Assembly (NCBI GenBank): GCA_052174495.1
Contig: JBQMRR010000076.1
Location: forward strand, 1-30,222
DNA length: 30,222 bases
DNA from: Arsenophonus sp052174495
Lineage (GTDB): Bacteria > Pseudomonadota > Gammaproteobacteria > Enterobacterales > Enterobacteriaceae
Reading direction: 5' to 3'
Position numbers and translations under genes: made by a program. Below the pieces are notes generated by a model. That model was not told where the DNA came from. It saw only the letters and a program-made list of their open reading frames with translations, and did not search any database. Each line of letters begins with the position of its first letter. Within the stretch, counting starts at the first letter, position 1. Positions 9,328 to 19,749 of this stretch are shown here, one piece after another.

Positions 9328-10715
9328 ATGTATCTAAAGATTTTATCAACTATTTATATTTTTCCGATGCTTTAATAAGTTATTTTCATCACTATTTTAG
9401 TATACTTACTGAGGTAAGTTCTTCTGCTATTAAAATCAATAGCAGAATATCGGACTAGAAGAAACAATGTAGTTATAACGCGTTAACTCGTTATTAAGAA
9501 TAATTGAGGTAAAAGCAATTTATGATTCTATGAAGAAAAGGAAAACTATCTTCTAGATGTTTACACTATGACGTAAAACCTATGCAAATCAAATTATGAT
9601 ATTAACTAATATATCAGAAGGTTATTTAACGTTAAACACTTATTAAGAATGCATGGATATAAAGAAGTATTGATTATCAGATTAAGTAAGGATTGTAGCC
9701 AAATCTATATTTATTTATATGAATTGATAACCTCATTGATATCCATTCTCTTCTAGTAAAGAAACAATCTAAGCGGATTCTACCTGCTAAAAAACTTGTA
9801 ACTTGTAAAGGATAATTAGCAAGCCCTCAGTAAACCGCTAACGGTAATTAAACTACCGAAGATTATTAGCATTAAAAAAACTCGTCACAGACTCAGGAAA
9901 ATAAATTTTCCATTCAGGATCTTCCTCATCATTACATCATAAAAAACATCTTTATTTATAAATAAGCTACTTACCTCGATGAAAGTAATAGTTAACCGAA
10001 ATCTATAAAAATGGCAAATAGAAAAAGCGAGACTTTAAAAGAGATAGTGATGTAACAAGTAATAAATTGCCTTGCATCGCCTGTACTAAAAATTAGCTGG
10101 TATTCTGATAAACATCAGTCAATTATTAGATTGAGACGACATTAAAATTCATTAATAATTTTAAATCATCCGTATTATGAAGTATTTTGAATTATACTAA
10201 TCAGATAGAAACCGCTTTATATGAAAACTAATATCCTACAATGTTTAGTTTTTATTAAAGATAAGCAGGTTTAAGATAAACATCTGTTTAAAAAAAATCA
10301 TTAGTACTATCTTATTTTTTGTGACGGGGGTCAATAATATATTATGTATTTATTTACACATAGAACTTCTCAGGTTACTTTTCTTTAGATGCTGCTCATA
10401 AACCCCCATCATCATTGCCATGATTGTACCTATTACTCTTCTAGTATTTTGATTGATGAATATTTCCTAACTCTTTCCCTCTTCCATCTTAATCTCGTTA
10501 ACAAGATGGGTATTACAGAGTTTATTTCGTTTCTAATAGAAAAGAAGTCTTCCTCTGTATTTAATAAAATTTCAGCAATTTAGGCAATTAAATTTTTTGT
10601 AATCTATTATATTTAGGCCTTGTATTGGCTTTTGTACCTTCTTCTATGTTTAATTTTGATTAATTTCCTTATCATATTATAATAAGAATTAATTAATTAT
10701 TTAAATCAACACAAA
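9328..10715 (+). other. Unresolved decayed stretch between virB11 and the pil relics
   Basis: About 1.4 kb with no gene I can name. By analogy with plasmid maps it could be what is left of virD4 (coupling protein) or of pilI-pilL, but none of the GTxSGKG-type Walker motifs or PilL motifs was found. One 64-codon open stretch (10389-10583, with repeated His and Leu) has no family resemblance and is probably chance. No convincing hairpin or promoter was seen. Confidence 0.4.
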
Positions 10716-11170
10716 GGCGTAAATATTGGCTATTTAATCTTTTTTTACTAATATCGTTATTTCCGGTTGGATTTTATTAACATCAATATTTGGTAATATC
10801 AACATACCAAAATAACAATCACCACGACCCAATAAGCAATAGAAACTGTTCACTATATTAATGCGATTAATGATCATCTCTATTACACTTTAATGTAACT
10901 AAGAATTTTAATAAAATTTTGCTAAAAATGGCGAAAATCGATATTACGAGCATTCACCCATATAAAAATTTGATTGACAGTTAGCATATTTTGTCTGGCA
11001 ACCTCTTTCACTCAAATTAATGATCAGTTCTAAAAACACAAACCCATCATTCTAAGTTATTATAAAGAATTAAAAAGCATCGCTCTTGATAATAGTGAGA
11101 CAGGGAGTATACAGGTTGTTAATAGCCCCTATTACAGATAGGGCGACCCTTATCTTAATTAAGGAGTATA
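10716..11170 (+). pseudogene. Possible PilM relic
   Basis: PilM is a small inner-membrane accessory of the R64-type thin pilus, usually encoded just before pilN. Here a hydrophobic start (GYLI..., then LISLFPVGFIL in another frame) is followed by an INAINDHLYYT-like segment (compare the early polar helix of PilM). Then IDSxHILSGN, KNTNPSF and NSPYY follow in broken frames, loosely fitting the central domain. The span of about 150 codons fits PilM. The similarity is weak and assembled across several frames. Position upstream of pilN is the main support, and another short membrane protein would look the same. Confidence 0.28.
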
Positions 11171-11640
11171 AGAAAAAACTTAACGTTTTATCTTTTATTT
11201 ATTGTTATTTTTAATATAAGTGGTTTTCCTCATTTAAAGTAATGAATTTACTTTAGTTGATCGGTACTCATTTTCATGATTGTTGGTGTCATCATCACTT
11301 CACTGATTAGATGTAATGGCTATTTTACTCTGAAAAATTATGCTTTTTCTTTATCGGGTCTAGAATTTCCTTGATTGTCTTTTTGGTAAAAGACTATACT
11401 CAATTATAATTACTATAAAAGATAATAAAAAATAAACAAATCGTTAGTAAATTTTATTTTCCTTATTTTTCTTTATTATAAATAATGTATCCCCCCTGCA
11501 TTTCATTAAATGGGGTCTCACCATGCGAGGAATTTTTCTGCTGGGCCTTCACTGAAGGTAGTGGCATTATCTGATTGTACCAGAACATATCAATCAAAAC
11601 ATGAAGAACAGTAAGGAAACAAACGTAAAAACAAAGCAGG
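11171..11640. other. Spacer upstream of pilN, no gene recognised
   Basis: Very AT-rich, with short hydrophobic frames (LSFIYCYF, FFFIGSRISLIVFLV) that may be debris of a membrane protein. It includes a run of six C at about 11493-11498. An AGGAG at 11638-11642 could be the ribosome site of the pilN relic. Nothing else can be assigned. Confidence 0.4.
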
Positions 11641-11644
11641 AGAT

Positions 11645-13146
11645 CTAAAAACTAACTACGCTTCTGTTAATATTACCCGGACCCCTAGCAGCAATAGATT
11701 AATTAATTCCATAGTAATTATTGAATGGGTGGGGATTAAAAAACCATCTCAGATTTTGTAGCCTCTTATTAATCAAGAAGGCTCACTTAATATAGATAAC
11801 ATTTCTGAGCGCATTATTGTGTTTGCTGCATTTCCACCTTTAATTATGCGGAATCTATTAACGATATTGATCACAGGATATCAATAACATGGTGCTGCTA
11901 TGTTCCGTCATCGAGACGGAATTATCTTACGCCTGATGCTGCTAATACTGATACAAATTTGAACAGCCTTTACTGAAACAGGGGCCCTACTGTAACTTGG
12001 CTACTAACACTATTCCCAGTTCCCAGTGGTCTTATCATATCCATAGTGCCATGAATCATTACAGCCTGCTATCTAGGCGTTGCAAACCTGGTTTTTTATG
12101 CTAAAATTCATGAATTCGCAAACCGATTATCAATTCAAAGTCGTGAATAGCACATTTAAAAGCTAATAACAGTAACGGAAGAGACAAAAATATATTTAAT
12201 AGTGATGTTGTCACAGCACAATCTACCTCAACCATTAAGTCATCCTACTTGTATGTGGATTTACAAAGTACACTGGAATCGATGCTTACACCAAAACTAT
12301 GGGGCATAGTTTTTTCCTCTATATGCTGGTAAATCTGATCGTCACTGATTTGCTTAGGAGTATTAAATGTAATTGCGCGCTTTATTGAAGAGTAGAACCA
12401 GTTATTAGACTGCCAAGGGTTTACGCTCAATATTGAAGCAATGAGCATTGAAAACAACAAAAAGAGCAGTTATAACTGGACTTTAACGATCTTTTTAATA
12501 AAAGACGTTTAGGTTTGTTACTAAATCAAGTCTTTAATCTGTAGTAATAACATTGAAAATAACGGATGCTCAGTTATCAATGAGCAATTACTTGGTTTAA
12601 AAATTTTTCTTAAATCCCTTGCGGAGTAGGTAAGGGTGAGTGTTGTCACCTAATAATTGAATACATCATCAATATCTTTTGTTGATTGCCAGACAGATAG
12701 CCGAACAGAAGAACTATGTAGCACAAGGTAACGATATAATCAATAGTAAATATTAAGTACCCGCTACCTCAATTCAGTCGCTACTATTACCACTGGATTT
12801 TAAATGAATCTACTATACCAACACCATGTCGAATAGCCAACAACCTACTGTTATAATTCGCTATTAGGCCCCCTCTTGAATCGACAGACTGCCATACTTT
12901 TACTTACGGAAAAGTTGAATCAAGTTATTCAATACACATCTAAAAATCTTCACCATCGCGTGAAAATAAAAATCTGCAAATACTGATTTTATCCAGTTTT
13001 CAAGAAGTTATTTAGAAAATAAGCAAACACACAGGGCGTATGAATCAAATAGGTAATTCCTTGAGTTAACTGGTTGGTTAATAGGATAAAGACGATGATC
13101 AGATGCTGCTTGACTTATTATTCCTGTTCTGTTGCAGGAGAAATAA
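11645..13146 (+). pseudogene. pilN: PilN-type secretin lipoprotein of the R64-type thin pilus, decayed
   Basis: PilN is the outer-membrane secretin through which the type IVb pilus emerges. The relic begins with a lipoprotein-like signal (LTTLLLILPGPLAAID, where the usual LxGC has lost its Cys). It continues with SLNIDNISERI and a LFYAKIHE-like N-domain that fits the LDxxxxRTGLxWxYxxG region. ITVTEETKIY and TAQSTSTIK (the Ser/Thr linker) follow. Then LQSTLESMLTPKLWGIVFSS (about 12262-12321) and NVIARFIEE*NQLLD match W.DLExTLKSMLSP and VxRFIEEQNQxLxRQ, where a CAG Gln has become TAG. Later IPTPCRIAN fits QPVPIRVAxQ. The gene closes with IIPVLLQEK and TAA (13144-13146), the secretin ITPVLLxEK end. 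The length of about 500 codons equals a normal PilN. It is 2 bases from pilO. Confidence 0.85.
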
Positions 13147-13148
13147 TC

Positions 13149-14189
13149 ATGATTACAATACTGCTGTATTTACCACAATACCTATAATGCAATGGGGCAC
13201 GTGTTTTTCTTGCTAGAATAGCCTAAAGCTACACTCTTGACGTTTCTAGCAGAGAAAAACCTCAAAAGTTAAAGCGGAAGACAACGAATAGCAATCTTAC
13301 GTAATCAGTTACCGTAATCGAGATAGCTAAAAATTCGCAGCAACTGATATGACTCCTTAATTTTGGAAAGTTAGTCTTTCTAAAAGACTGGAAGTATAGT
13401 TATGGGTTAGTACTGCTCATCATCTAGAAACTGAAAGTTAACAACTATACAATTATTAAGATAGAGAAGATTACATTACAGCTTTATCAGCAAAATTGAT
13501 GGCGTTCTGATTAACGATGTGATTGATGATATAGACAGAATAGAATACTAGTGTAAAAAATTCTCCGGTTTAATTGTAATTTATAGTGTAGTTAGCAGAT
13601 TTTCGCGCCGACAGATTGGGTATCTCATAATTAACTCTTTGATTTAAACTATTTACTGACAAGGTCAAACATTCCGATAGCACACTCGTTTTCAAATCAC
13701 TTCACACAAGCGGAAATAAGTATATTTTATATAAAGTAAAGTAACAGTTACGACTGCCGTATAACAAACCCACTTGGTGGCGTCTGCCTAGTAGGCGATT
13801 TTGTTTACCACATTAAATAGATTTATATTGAGTAAGCAACCCCCTATTTTAATTTTACCGGGTCAGAGGAGCGCTGATTAATTTAATCAATCAAGTGATC
13901 TTTACTATGTCGCTAGATACCTATCCCTTTACTGCATGTTAATAGCTAGATATAGCAATTAACCACATTTGTGCAACTGAGATATGCCTGTGGATTAACC
14001 TATAACAATAGAATAACCATCAGGTTCGCGCTAATGGTAAGGAATTGATTTTTCTGTGGAAAAGCTCTACTTTTCTACTAGAAACTACCATGCTATCAAG
14101 CATGTTATTTGATGAAATATACGATCTGATTTATGTCTGCATATTATCACCATCGATCAGTAGCATTTAAGTTAGCGAATAAAAATTAT
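13149..14189 (+). pseudogene. pilO: PilO-type thin-pilus accessory protein, decayed
   Basis: PilO is an inner-membrane or periplasmic assembly protein of the R64-type pilus; its sequence is poorly conserved. The call rests mainly on context: an ATG at 13149 two bases after the pilN stop, and the next relic, PilP-like, starting at 14190. Weak internal support comes from RDS*KFAATDMTP*FWKVSLSKRLEV*LWVSTA-like pieces, which recall the PilO N-domain pattern (YSLAxAFA ... LxDDxYWxVAV). Another piece, WWRLPSRRF, in the second half could be the region before its membrane helix. At about 347 codons it is somewhat shorter than the roughly 430 residues usual for PilO, so a deletion is likely. Confidence 0.5.
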
Positions 14190-14640
14190 ATGCAAAATCA
14201 TAAACGTATCCTGTTTATTGCAGCAGGGTTAAGCAGCATAACTTATGCTGAAACACCACCAACTATTTTCCGCCACCATCATCAATTGCCCAGTCATAAA
14301 AGAATATACTATGCAACGATTAAAATAGATACAAACCGAAACTATCCTACTATGGAACTAAAAGAGAATGAATTAATATGCTAAGATAAAAAATTATCCT
14401 CAATAACTGCGAGAGAACCCCTGGATATTTTACCCACTCCAGAGCCTTAACATCAATTAAAAAATTTATGGAAGTGGCAAGCAGCTCATAGCGCATCTAG
14501 TGCTTTAATAGCAACTGAGCCGTACTTAGGCAGGGGAAAGAATTCTCCAGCAGCATTTTTTGATTGAGTTCATCACTGTTCACGAAGTGTTCTGCGTGCT
14601 CGATGGAAACAATAAACGCACACAGCTATTTTATTAAAAG
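14190..14640 (+). pseudogene. pilP: PilP-type thin-pilus protein, decayed
   Basis: PilP is a small periplasmic or inner-membrane pilus-assembly protein of about 150 residues. The ATG at 14190 opens a signal peptide, MQNHKRILFIAAGLSSITYA, then ETPP, that is still intact, and the frame stays open to 14384. KRIYYATIKIDTNRN sits where PilP has its SETxLYxAxxxRA helix. Downstream frames are broken. The span of 450 bases fits the family, and the neighbours (pilO-like before, pilQ after) are right. The signal peptide is seen directly; naming it PilP is inference from order and size. Confidence 0.55.
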
Positions 14641-14647
14641 GAAAAAC

Positions 14648-16082
14648 ATGATGCTCACATACTTTTTAACCCATTGCCATATAGCCCCGCTTTATACAGT
14701 TGTAATACAGGCTCACAGGGTACTACAATTAATATTTTTATCGTGAGCAATTATTACAAAAATTTAAGGTTTAGCATTTTATCAGATGGTACAAAAAACT
14801 TTTTTGGAAATATACCCCCCAGAAAGCCCTCTATCACTGCATGAATTGCCAACGTAGCAATAACCCATATCAAACTATATACTGATTTACAGAGAGTTAA
14901 CTATAGCAACGAGTAAATTAAGCTATTTCCGTAAGGGCATTGTGCTATCATAATCTGATATAGATTTCACTATCTAGCGCAATGACTGCTTTTGTTATGT
15001 TAAATCGCATTAATTCACGGTGAACTCCAATCTCTGGAGTAGCTAGACAAGGATAAAGGAATGAGGGTAACTTCCAGCATTATTTTGTTAATGTGTAACA
15101 TCATCGAAAAACGTTTTATCCAAATCTTCATAAAAATTCCTGCATTGCTAGATGATTTTAAAGTCTCTGTTTTAAGGGATATTTGGTGCATGCAAGATAT
15201 ATCTGCATATATCTAATTTTGATAAGCTGTAATATAGCTATGCGCCTAAATTAGGGATGATTATTTTATCCTGGTAAATTTGAATATCAAGCAAATCAAG
15301 AACGTTACGCACATCACTGGCTTCTTATCTTTTTTTATGGAGGTATGTCAATAAATTACCGACAAGACAACTTTTAACCACAGAAGATACACCAGAAAAG
15401 GCAGTATTTATGCTAGCATTCAGAGACCTATTATTACTGACAAGAAGAACACTGAGTAAATCAAGCCGCCTACACCTGTTATATTAATGATCTATCTCTT
15501 GCGTTATAATCTAGATATAACTTAAAAAGTTGATACGATTATGATTCGGGTATTCGCTGGCCTGAAAACAATGATACAAGGGATATTCTGATAATCACCC
15601 TATAACAACGCTAATAGATGGCCTTAATATCCTTCATTGATTGTAAATGCAAGGGGGGTATTAGAATAGATTACTGGCAGATTTTTAATAAGGATTAATC
15701 TGATAAGTCAACGGTTGATACACCGTTTTATGTCCATATTATAAAGCTTCCTATCTTACCGGTTTATTGATAGCTTAAGGCAGGAAGACCCGGATAGCGA
15801 TCTGATTGAATTTCACTATTGATTTTAAAGGTGTTTACGTCATATTGAAGGTTGTAAATACTGTTATCGCCGGATTATCTTAAACATATTGTTGTAATTG
15901 ACTAACTAATCGCCAGGACGCGCAATTTTTTAACTCTACCGAACTAAAAGTAAGGTAGCAGTAAAATCTACTGACATCGAATACTAGGTGGTATTATCCG
16001 TAATCAGCACGTATTACACTATATCCATATCGGAGAAATTAACCTGTTAGCTACGCATTTCATTTATCGATTAATAAAATAG
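14648..16082 (+). pseudogene. pilQ: PilQ-type pilus assembly ATPase (GspE family), decayed
   Basis: PilQ is the cytoplasmic hexameric ATPase that drives R64-type pilus extension. The start at 14648 follows an AAAAGGAAAAAC ribosome-site region. The N-domain keeps TTINIFIVS..LLQKF..LAFYQMVQK (family TLTVYVSEQLLxDPRxLAFVQRLK). A DLQRVNYSNE region and HGELQSLE (the ASDIHL/R..G.L segment) follow. The C-terminal zinc-binding part is the best preserved: KLPILPVY (QRLLPVLCP), HIEGCKYCYRRII (GCxxCxHRGIxGRT, two Cys retained), then DAQFF and GGIIRNQHVLHYIHIGEI (GGITMxEHALxxVxxGEVDP), ending near TAG 16080-16082. The Walker A (GPTGSGKST) cannot be made out. The length of 478 codons fits PilQ (about 510). 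Confidence 0.8.
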
Positions 16083-16740
16083 TTATATGTTATTTCCGTT
16101 AGAAAGTTAAATCGCCTCGATCATAAGCGTTATTATTAAGCAACATGATATTTAATCACCTGCTTGATTTAGGTTGAACACCAATGGTGATCTTTCTACT
16201 GTTTTTTCTGTTCAGAAATATCATATATCATAAGTAAATTACAAGTTTAATAATGTTTTATGCAAATTCGCTTCTTGAATAGTTATCTAATATTCAAATC
16301 TGAAACTTAAGGAAAAGTACTTTTTTAATATTCTGATACAATCATTTAATCGCATCTTTACTTCGCTAGTATCCGTTTCTTCACTTTTTAGTTTACTACT
16401 AAGAGTTAACTGATTATTAAGTACAAAAATATTGAGTTTATTCTGCGTATATAACTAAGAGATGTATTTACCCCCTGCTTATCGTCATTTCAATAATACT
16501 TTTATCTTTTTGTAACAGCTTATAGGGCAAGCATATCTGCAATAAGCTTTTCATCCGTTAGATGACTAAATAAATCATCTATCTGCATAAAACAATTAGA
16601 TAGCAAATAATTGATGAATACTGAAATTAGAGAAAAAGAACGATAAGTCATATTATTTTTCTTTAAATAGGAATTTAATAAAATCCTACATTCAGATTCT
16701 TTATTATAGAGAGAGTTGATATGTTTTTAAGTGCTCCCAT
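16083..16740. other. Unexpected 650-bp insert between pilQ and pilR, with a minus-strand open frame
   Basis: In functional R64-type operons pilQ and pilR are adjacent, so this spacer is out of place. No Pil protein is recognisable on the plus strand. On the minus strand 16726-16520 is open for 68 codons, with an internal Met at 16651 giving MTYRSFSLISVFINYLLSNC and then MQIDDLFSHLTDEKLIADML. It matches no family I know. It may be debris of an inserted gene or element, or a chance open frame in AT-rich sequence. Confidence 0.35.
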
Positions 16741-16744
16741 TAAG

Positions 16745-17814
16745 ATAAGAAAAAACAATTTTGCTCTCATTAACATCAATCATTGATTCCGTTAAACCTC
16801 GCATTTACGCAACACTGAGATGTATTTACTAAAAAATCTTTTCCGCTAAAAACCGCATTGCGTTCTACAAGATGTTAGGCTTTTCTGAATAATAAAAAAT
16901 CGTTGCAGTAATCCTTTATGACTTATTGCAATGTTGTCACCGATTTCTCTGGAAACATCATCTTTTACACCTTGCTGTTGACTGATTGTTTTTCTATGCT
17001 AAATTTAGGGGGTAATGTGTATTAAAATGTTCTACTTAGAATGCATGTCGGTGTTCAGAAAGCAACCCTAGTTGACTTATAGCGTGCTCTTTAAAGTCTC
17101 TCTGAGACTCTACGGGATTCTAATAAGGTTTGTAAAGAAGGTAAAACCATATTATCTGTTCTGTCAAACGCAATAGCCAATCTATCCCTACTTTATATTA
17201 GTATCCTGGCGCTAATGTATGGATATTGGTTGTAATAAATTTATTCCAAACTGAACGATTGATACCAAGAAAAATAGGAGGATTACACCATCAGGTTACT
17301 TACCAGTATTTCCGAGTTTATGGTTAATTTTGAATAATTGCTACTATTTCAGTTACTGGTGCTAAGCAATCTTATCGTCTAATCGATATAGAATTGGATA
17401 AATCAAAAATCTCTGAATTTACCATAGTAGTTAGTGTATTTCGCCGTACAGAAATTTATTTTTATTAAATATTCGCATTGTTGCTGATCAGCATCTTACT
17501 GATACAGGTAGTGAATATACTTGATAAAACCACCAGTCCGTAGTTAAAAAGCGCATTAATGAAACTTTATATTATATAAAACATAGCGAACACTTGAGAC
17601 TGATCTTAAAAGTTTCAGGCATAATTCCCCCACGGGGTATAATTAGATAATGCTATTAATCAAGGACGCAAGCGCAGAAAACAGCATTGATGAAGTATGC
17701 TAACCGTTAATTTTATCTCATTATTTACAGGTCAATAAGCCATTAGGTTATTTAACTAAACTCTGCTTCTTGTTGGTGTTTTGTTATATTCTGCTGCTAG
17801 CATCAGTGATTTAA
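16745..17814 (+). pseudogene. pilR: PilR-type inner-membrane platform protein (GspF family), decayed
   Basis: PilR is the polytopic platform on which the pilus is polymerised. FSAKNRIAFYKMLGFSE (about 16839-16889) matches the conserved N-terminal F..R..FY..L. Further on come VCKEGKTILSVLSNAIANLS (about 17131-17190, family xSEGKKAIRDALxxAIAYP) with ILALMYG (the first membrane helix), and ISEFMVNF and LLVLSNLIV (second helix). INETLYYIKHSEHLRLILKV (family ERIxxTLxxIxxGxNLGxAL) follows, then KLCFLLVFCYILLLASVI as the last membrane helix, ending at TAA 17812-17814. All characteristic parts of a T2SF/PilR protein are present in order over about 357 codons, the normal size. Many frameshifts exclude function. 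It lies 91 bases upstream of pilS. Confidence 0.85.
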
Positions 17815-17905
17815 ATACTATCCTCAATTAAATTGAGGTAAAGAATAAAAAACTGTTTATAATTTTACTCGCATAAAGAGAACGTTATTAAAAAATAAGG
17901 CAACC

Positions 17906-18498
17906 ATGCAGCGAAGATTTTTAAATCTGCAAGGAATTGAAAGGCATTGACTATTATTGCGGTTATTATTGTGTTAGGCATCAGAGCCGTCGTCTCTATT
18001 TTATTTAATAAAAGCATCATTAATAATAAAATTTCCAATTCACAAACATTAGTAACTTAAGTTTCCAGTATGTTAAACTTAATATGAATATTCATTTGCT
18101 AATGCTGCAAAAATTAGCAGTACACTGCTACAGTTTTTTGGGAGGAGGGGGAGAGCACCCCTAGAAAAATTAACATTAATGGTGATAAAATCATGGCCAC
18201 AGCCAAGATTTCCAAAAGCTAGAGCAGAGAAGTGATTATTACTCGGGAAAGATCTAAAATTCAGTAAATAATAAAGGGTTTCGATGAGGTATAAATATTC
18301 CGAAAAATATCTGTATTATTATGGGCAGCAAATTTAGCCCTAACGTGCTGACACATGAGATCTTGATTCTAGTACCAGCGATATTGCTGACCATTACCAC
18401 CGAAAAAATTCACTATACAATATAAATTAGATAACGGGTTGGTTGGCGTTAATATCCTTATATTAAATCTAACAATTAATTCTTCTATTCTTTTTTAA
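17906..18498 (+). pseudogene. pilS: PilS-type type IVb major prepilin, decayed
   Basis: PilS is the major pilin of the thin pilus. The ATG at 17906 has an AAGG ribosome site 5-8 bases upstream. The leader LQGIER is followed, one frame over, by the N-terminal pilin helix LTIIAVIIVLGIRAVVSILF, then NNKISNSQTLVT*VSSML, closely fitting the type IVb pattern ALxxIxxIIVLxxxxxxxxxxxSxxxxISNxQTLVxxxRSML. The globular domain is fragmentary: the FGGVP region appears as FWEEG/FGRRGR, GDKIMAT recalls MTINGxxxSGTAT, and KGFDEV recalls YxxVPxEACI. The family's disulfide Cys residues are not both visible. The end at TAA 18496-18498 gives 198 codons, the usual pilin length. It is flanked by pilR and pilT as in R64. 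Confidence 0.82.
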
Positions 18499-18572
18499 TT
18501 TTTTAAACTCTTTTTATGATATGAAGAAAAAGTAAAAATTTATTTTTATGCATTTAAGAAATGTGTTATATA

Positions 18573-19032
18573 ATGAAAATTACCACCTTTTTAATTACCA
18601 TAAACTTAAACATGGCAACACAGACCTTTTGTTTTAATAAAAGTCAGAAACGATATTTCAAATTGACCTAAAACTGCTCAAAGCCATCGCTCAGAAAGAA
18701 AGCGGTCTATCAGAAAAAGGCAGAAATCTTAATCAAGATAAAAAAAATACGTTGAACACCGATTATGGACTGATGTAGGTCAACTCAACGCATACCTCAA
18801 AGCCTAAAATGAGGGGGAGTTGGATCTACAATCATCAGGATTTATTCAATCAGTTGTGCTTCAATATTAAAATCGGTACGTAGATACTGGGTGATGGCAT
18901 AACCTACACATGAGTCTTGGCCTTGACTTGGTCTGCTTTGAGTCGTATAATGTGAGATTAATCCCTGTAATAAAAAAACGATTACGCTATTATGCTAAAC
19001 AGTTTTATAAACACATTCTGGGCAGCGTGTGA
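18573..19032 (+). pseudogene. pilT: PilT/VirB1-type lytic transglycosylase, decayed but with catalytic motifs legible
   Basis: A periplasmic murein hydrolase (SLT domain) that opens the cell wall for the pilus; here the R64-type PilT, unrelated to the retraction ATPase of the same name. The ATG at 18573 starts a signal-like MKITTFLITINLNMATQTF. LKAIAQKESGLSEKGRNLNQ follows, with the catalytic Glu codon at 18698-18700 in the ESGL motif. Next comes NTDYGLM*VNSTHT, the DYGLMQINS motif where CAG is now TAG. NHQDLFNQLCFNIKIGT*IL follows (family DPCxNIxxGTWIL, TGG now TAG). A weaker SYNVG (family SYNAG) and RLRYYAKQFYKHI fit the final helix. The stop at 19030-19032 gives 153 codons, normal for the family. 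This is among the least decayed relics. Confidence 0.88.
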
Positions 19033-19065
19033 TTGAACTATAACAATAAGGAAATCGTAACCGCG

Positions 19066-19660
19066 ATGAGTTTTATGTTGCTTATTTGGCTGTACGTGTT
19101 ATTCTGCAATTCAGCGGAATTACAAGTCGTAAGCCACTTCTAGATTTTCATAATAAGCGCCTATTATTAGCTATTACTAGGAGCGTAATAGTAGTAACAC
19201 TCACGTGATTTTTACCGAATTATCCACTTTCTGTAGGTCATGTTTATGCCTCTCTTCACAAAACAGAGAGCATAGTCTCTTATTTTTCTTGATTTTAGCC
19301 TTATTTATCTATTTAGCTTCGGACAGAAGGTATTTATTGCGTTATTTTACATTAAGCTTTAGTTTATAATGGGAGAAGTGTCTGATATTTTTCTATCCCA
19401 GAAGACCAGATTAATCGCCATATGCTCACCAAGTCAACGGTTTTGGTGTTTATAATATAACGTCCCTTTTCTCTTAACAGCGAGATAGCTATGTCTAATT
19501 TAGTTTAGCGATATATATTTAATGGCCAATTGAGATATATAGTTTTTTCCGACGGTACTTTGTATTATCAGTGATGCATCGTTTCAGGTACCCTCTTTTT
19601 TCTAGAAAGCAAATACCCTCACTACCTGACGATGGCAAAAATATTCACTATAGTAAAAAG
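19066..19660 (+). pseudogene. Possible PilU (prepilin peptidase) relic
   Basis: pilU, the leader peptidase for PilS and PilV, normally lies between pilT and pilV, and the space here (about 198 codons) fits it. The ATG at 19066 has AAGGAA upstream and opens a hydrophobic MSFMLLIWLYVLFCN. Other hydrophobic pieces follow in broken frames (IFIISAYYYLLLG, LSLIYLFSFG). The diagnostic GxGD active-site motif of type IV prepilin peptidases was not found, so the identification depends on order and hydrophobicity. Confidence 0.35.
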
Positions 19661-19749
19661 TATTGTTCATATCGTTTTTATTTAGCGTGTCGACATTGTC
19701 TTATTTTGATAAAATAAGAAGTTATATTTCGGAAGTTTCTCTTAAAAAT

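Noticed and set aside
12245..12460. 71-codon minus-strand open frame
   Set aside because: It is antisense to the conserved secretin segment of the pilN relic, which explains the sequence better.
16150..16200. LLDLG-like residues resembling the PilQ HANDALGILxRLxDLGV segment
   Set aside because: They lie downstream of the PilQ C-terminal Cys motif, the wrong order for that segment, so probably chance.
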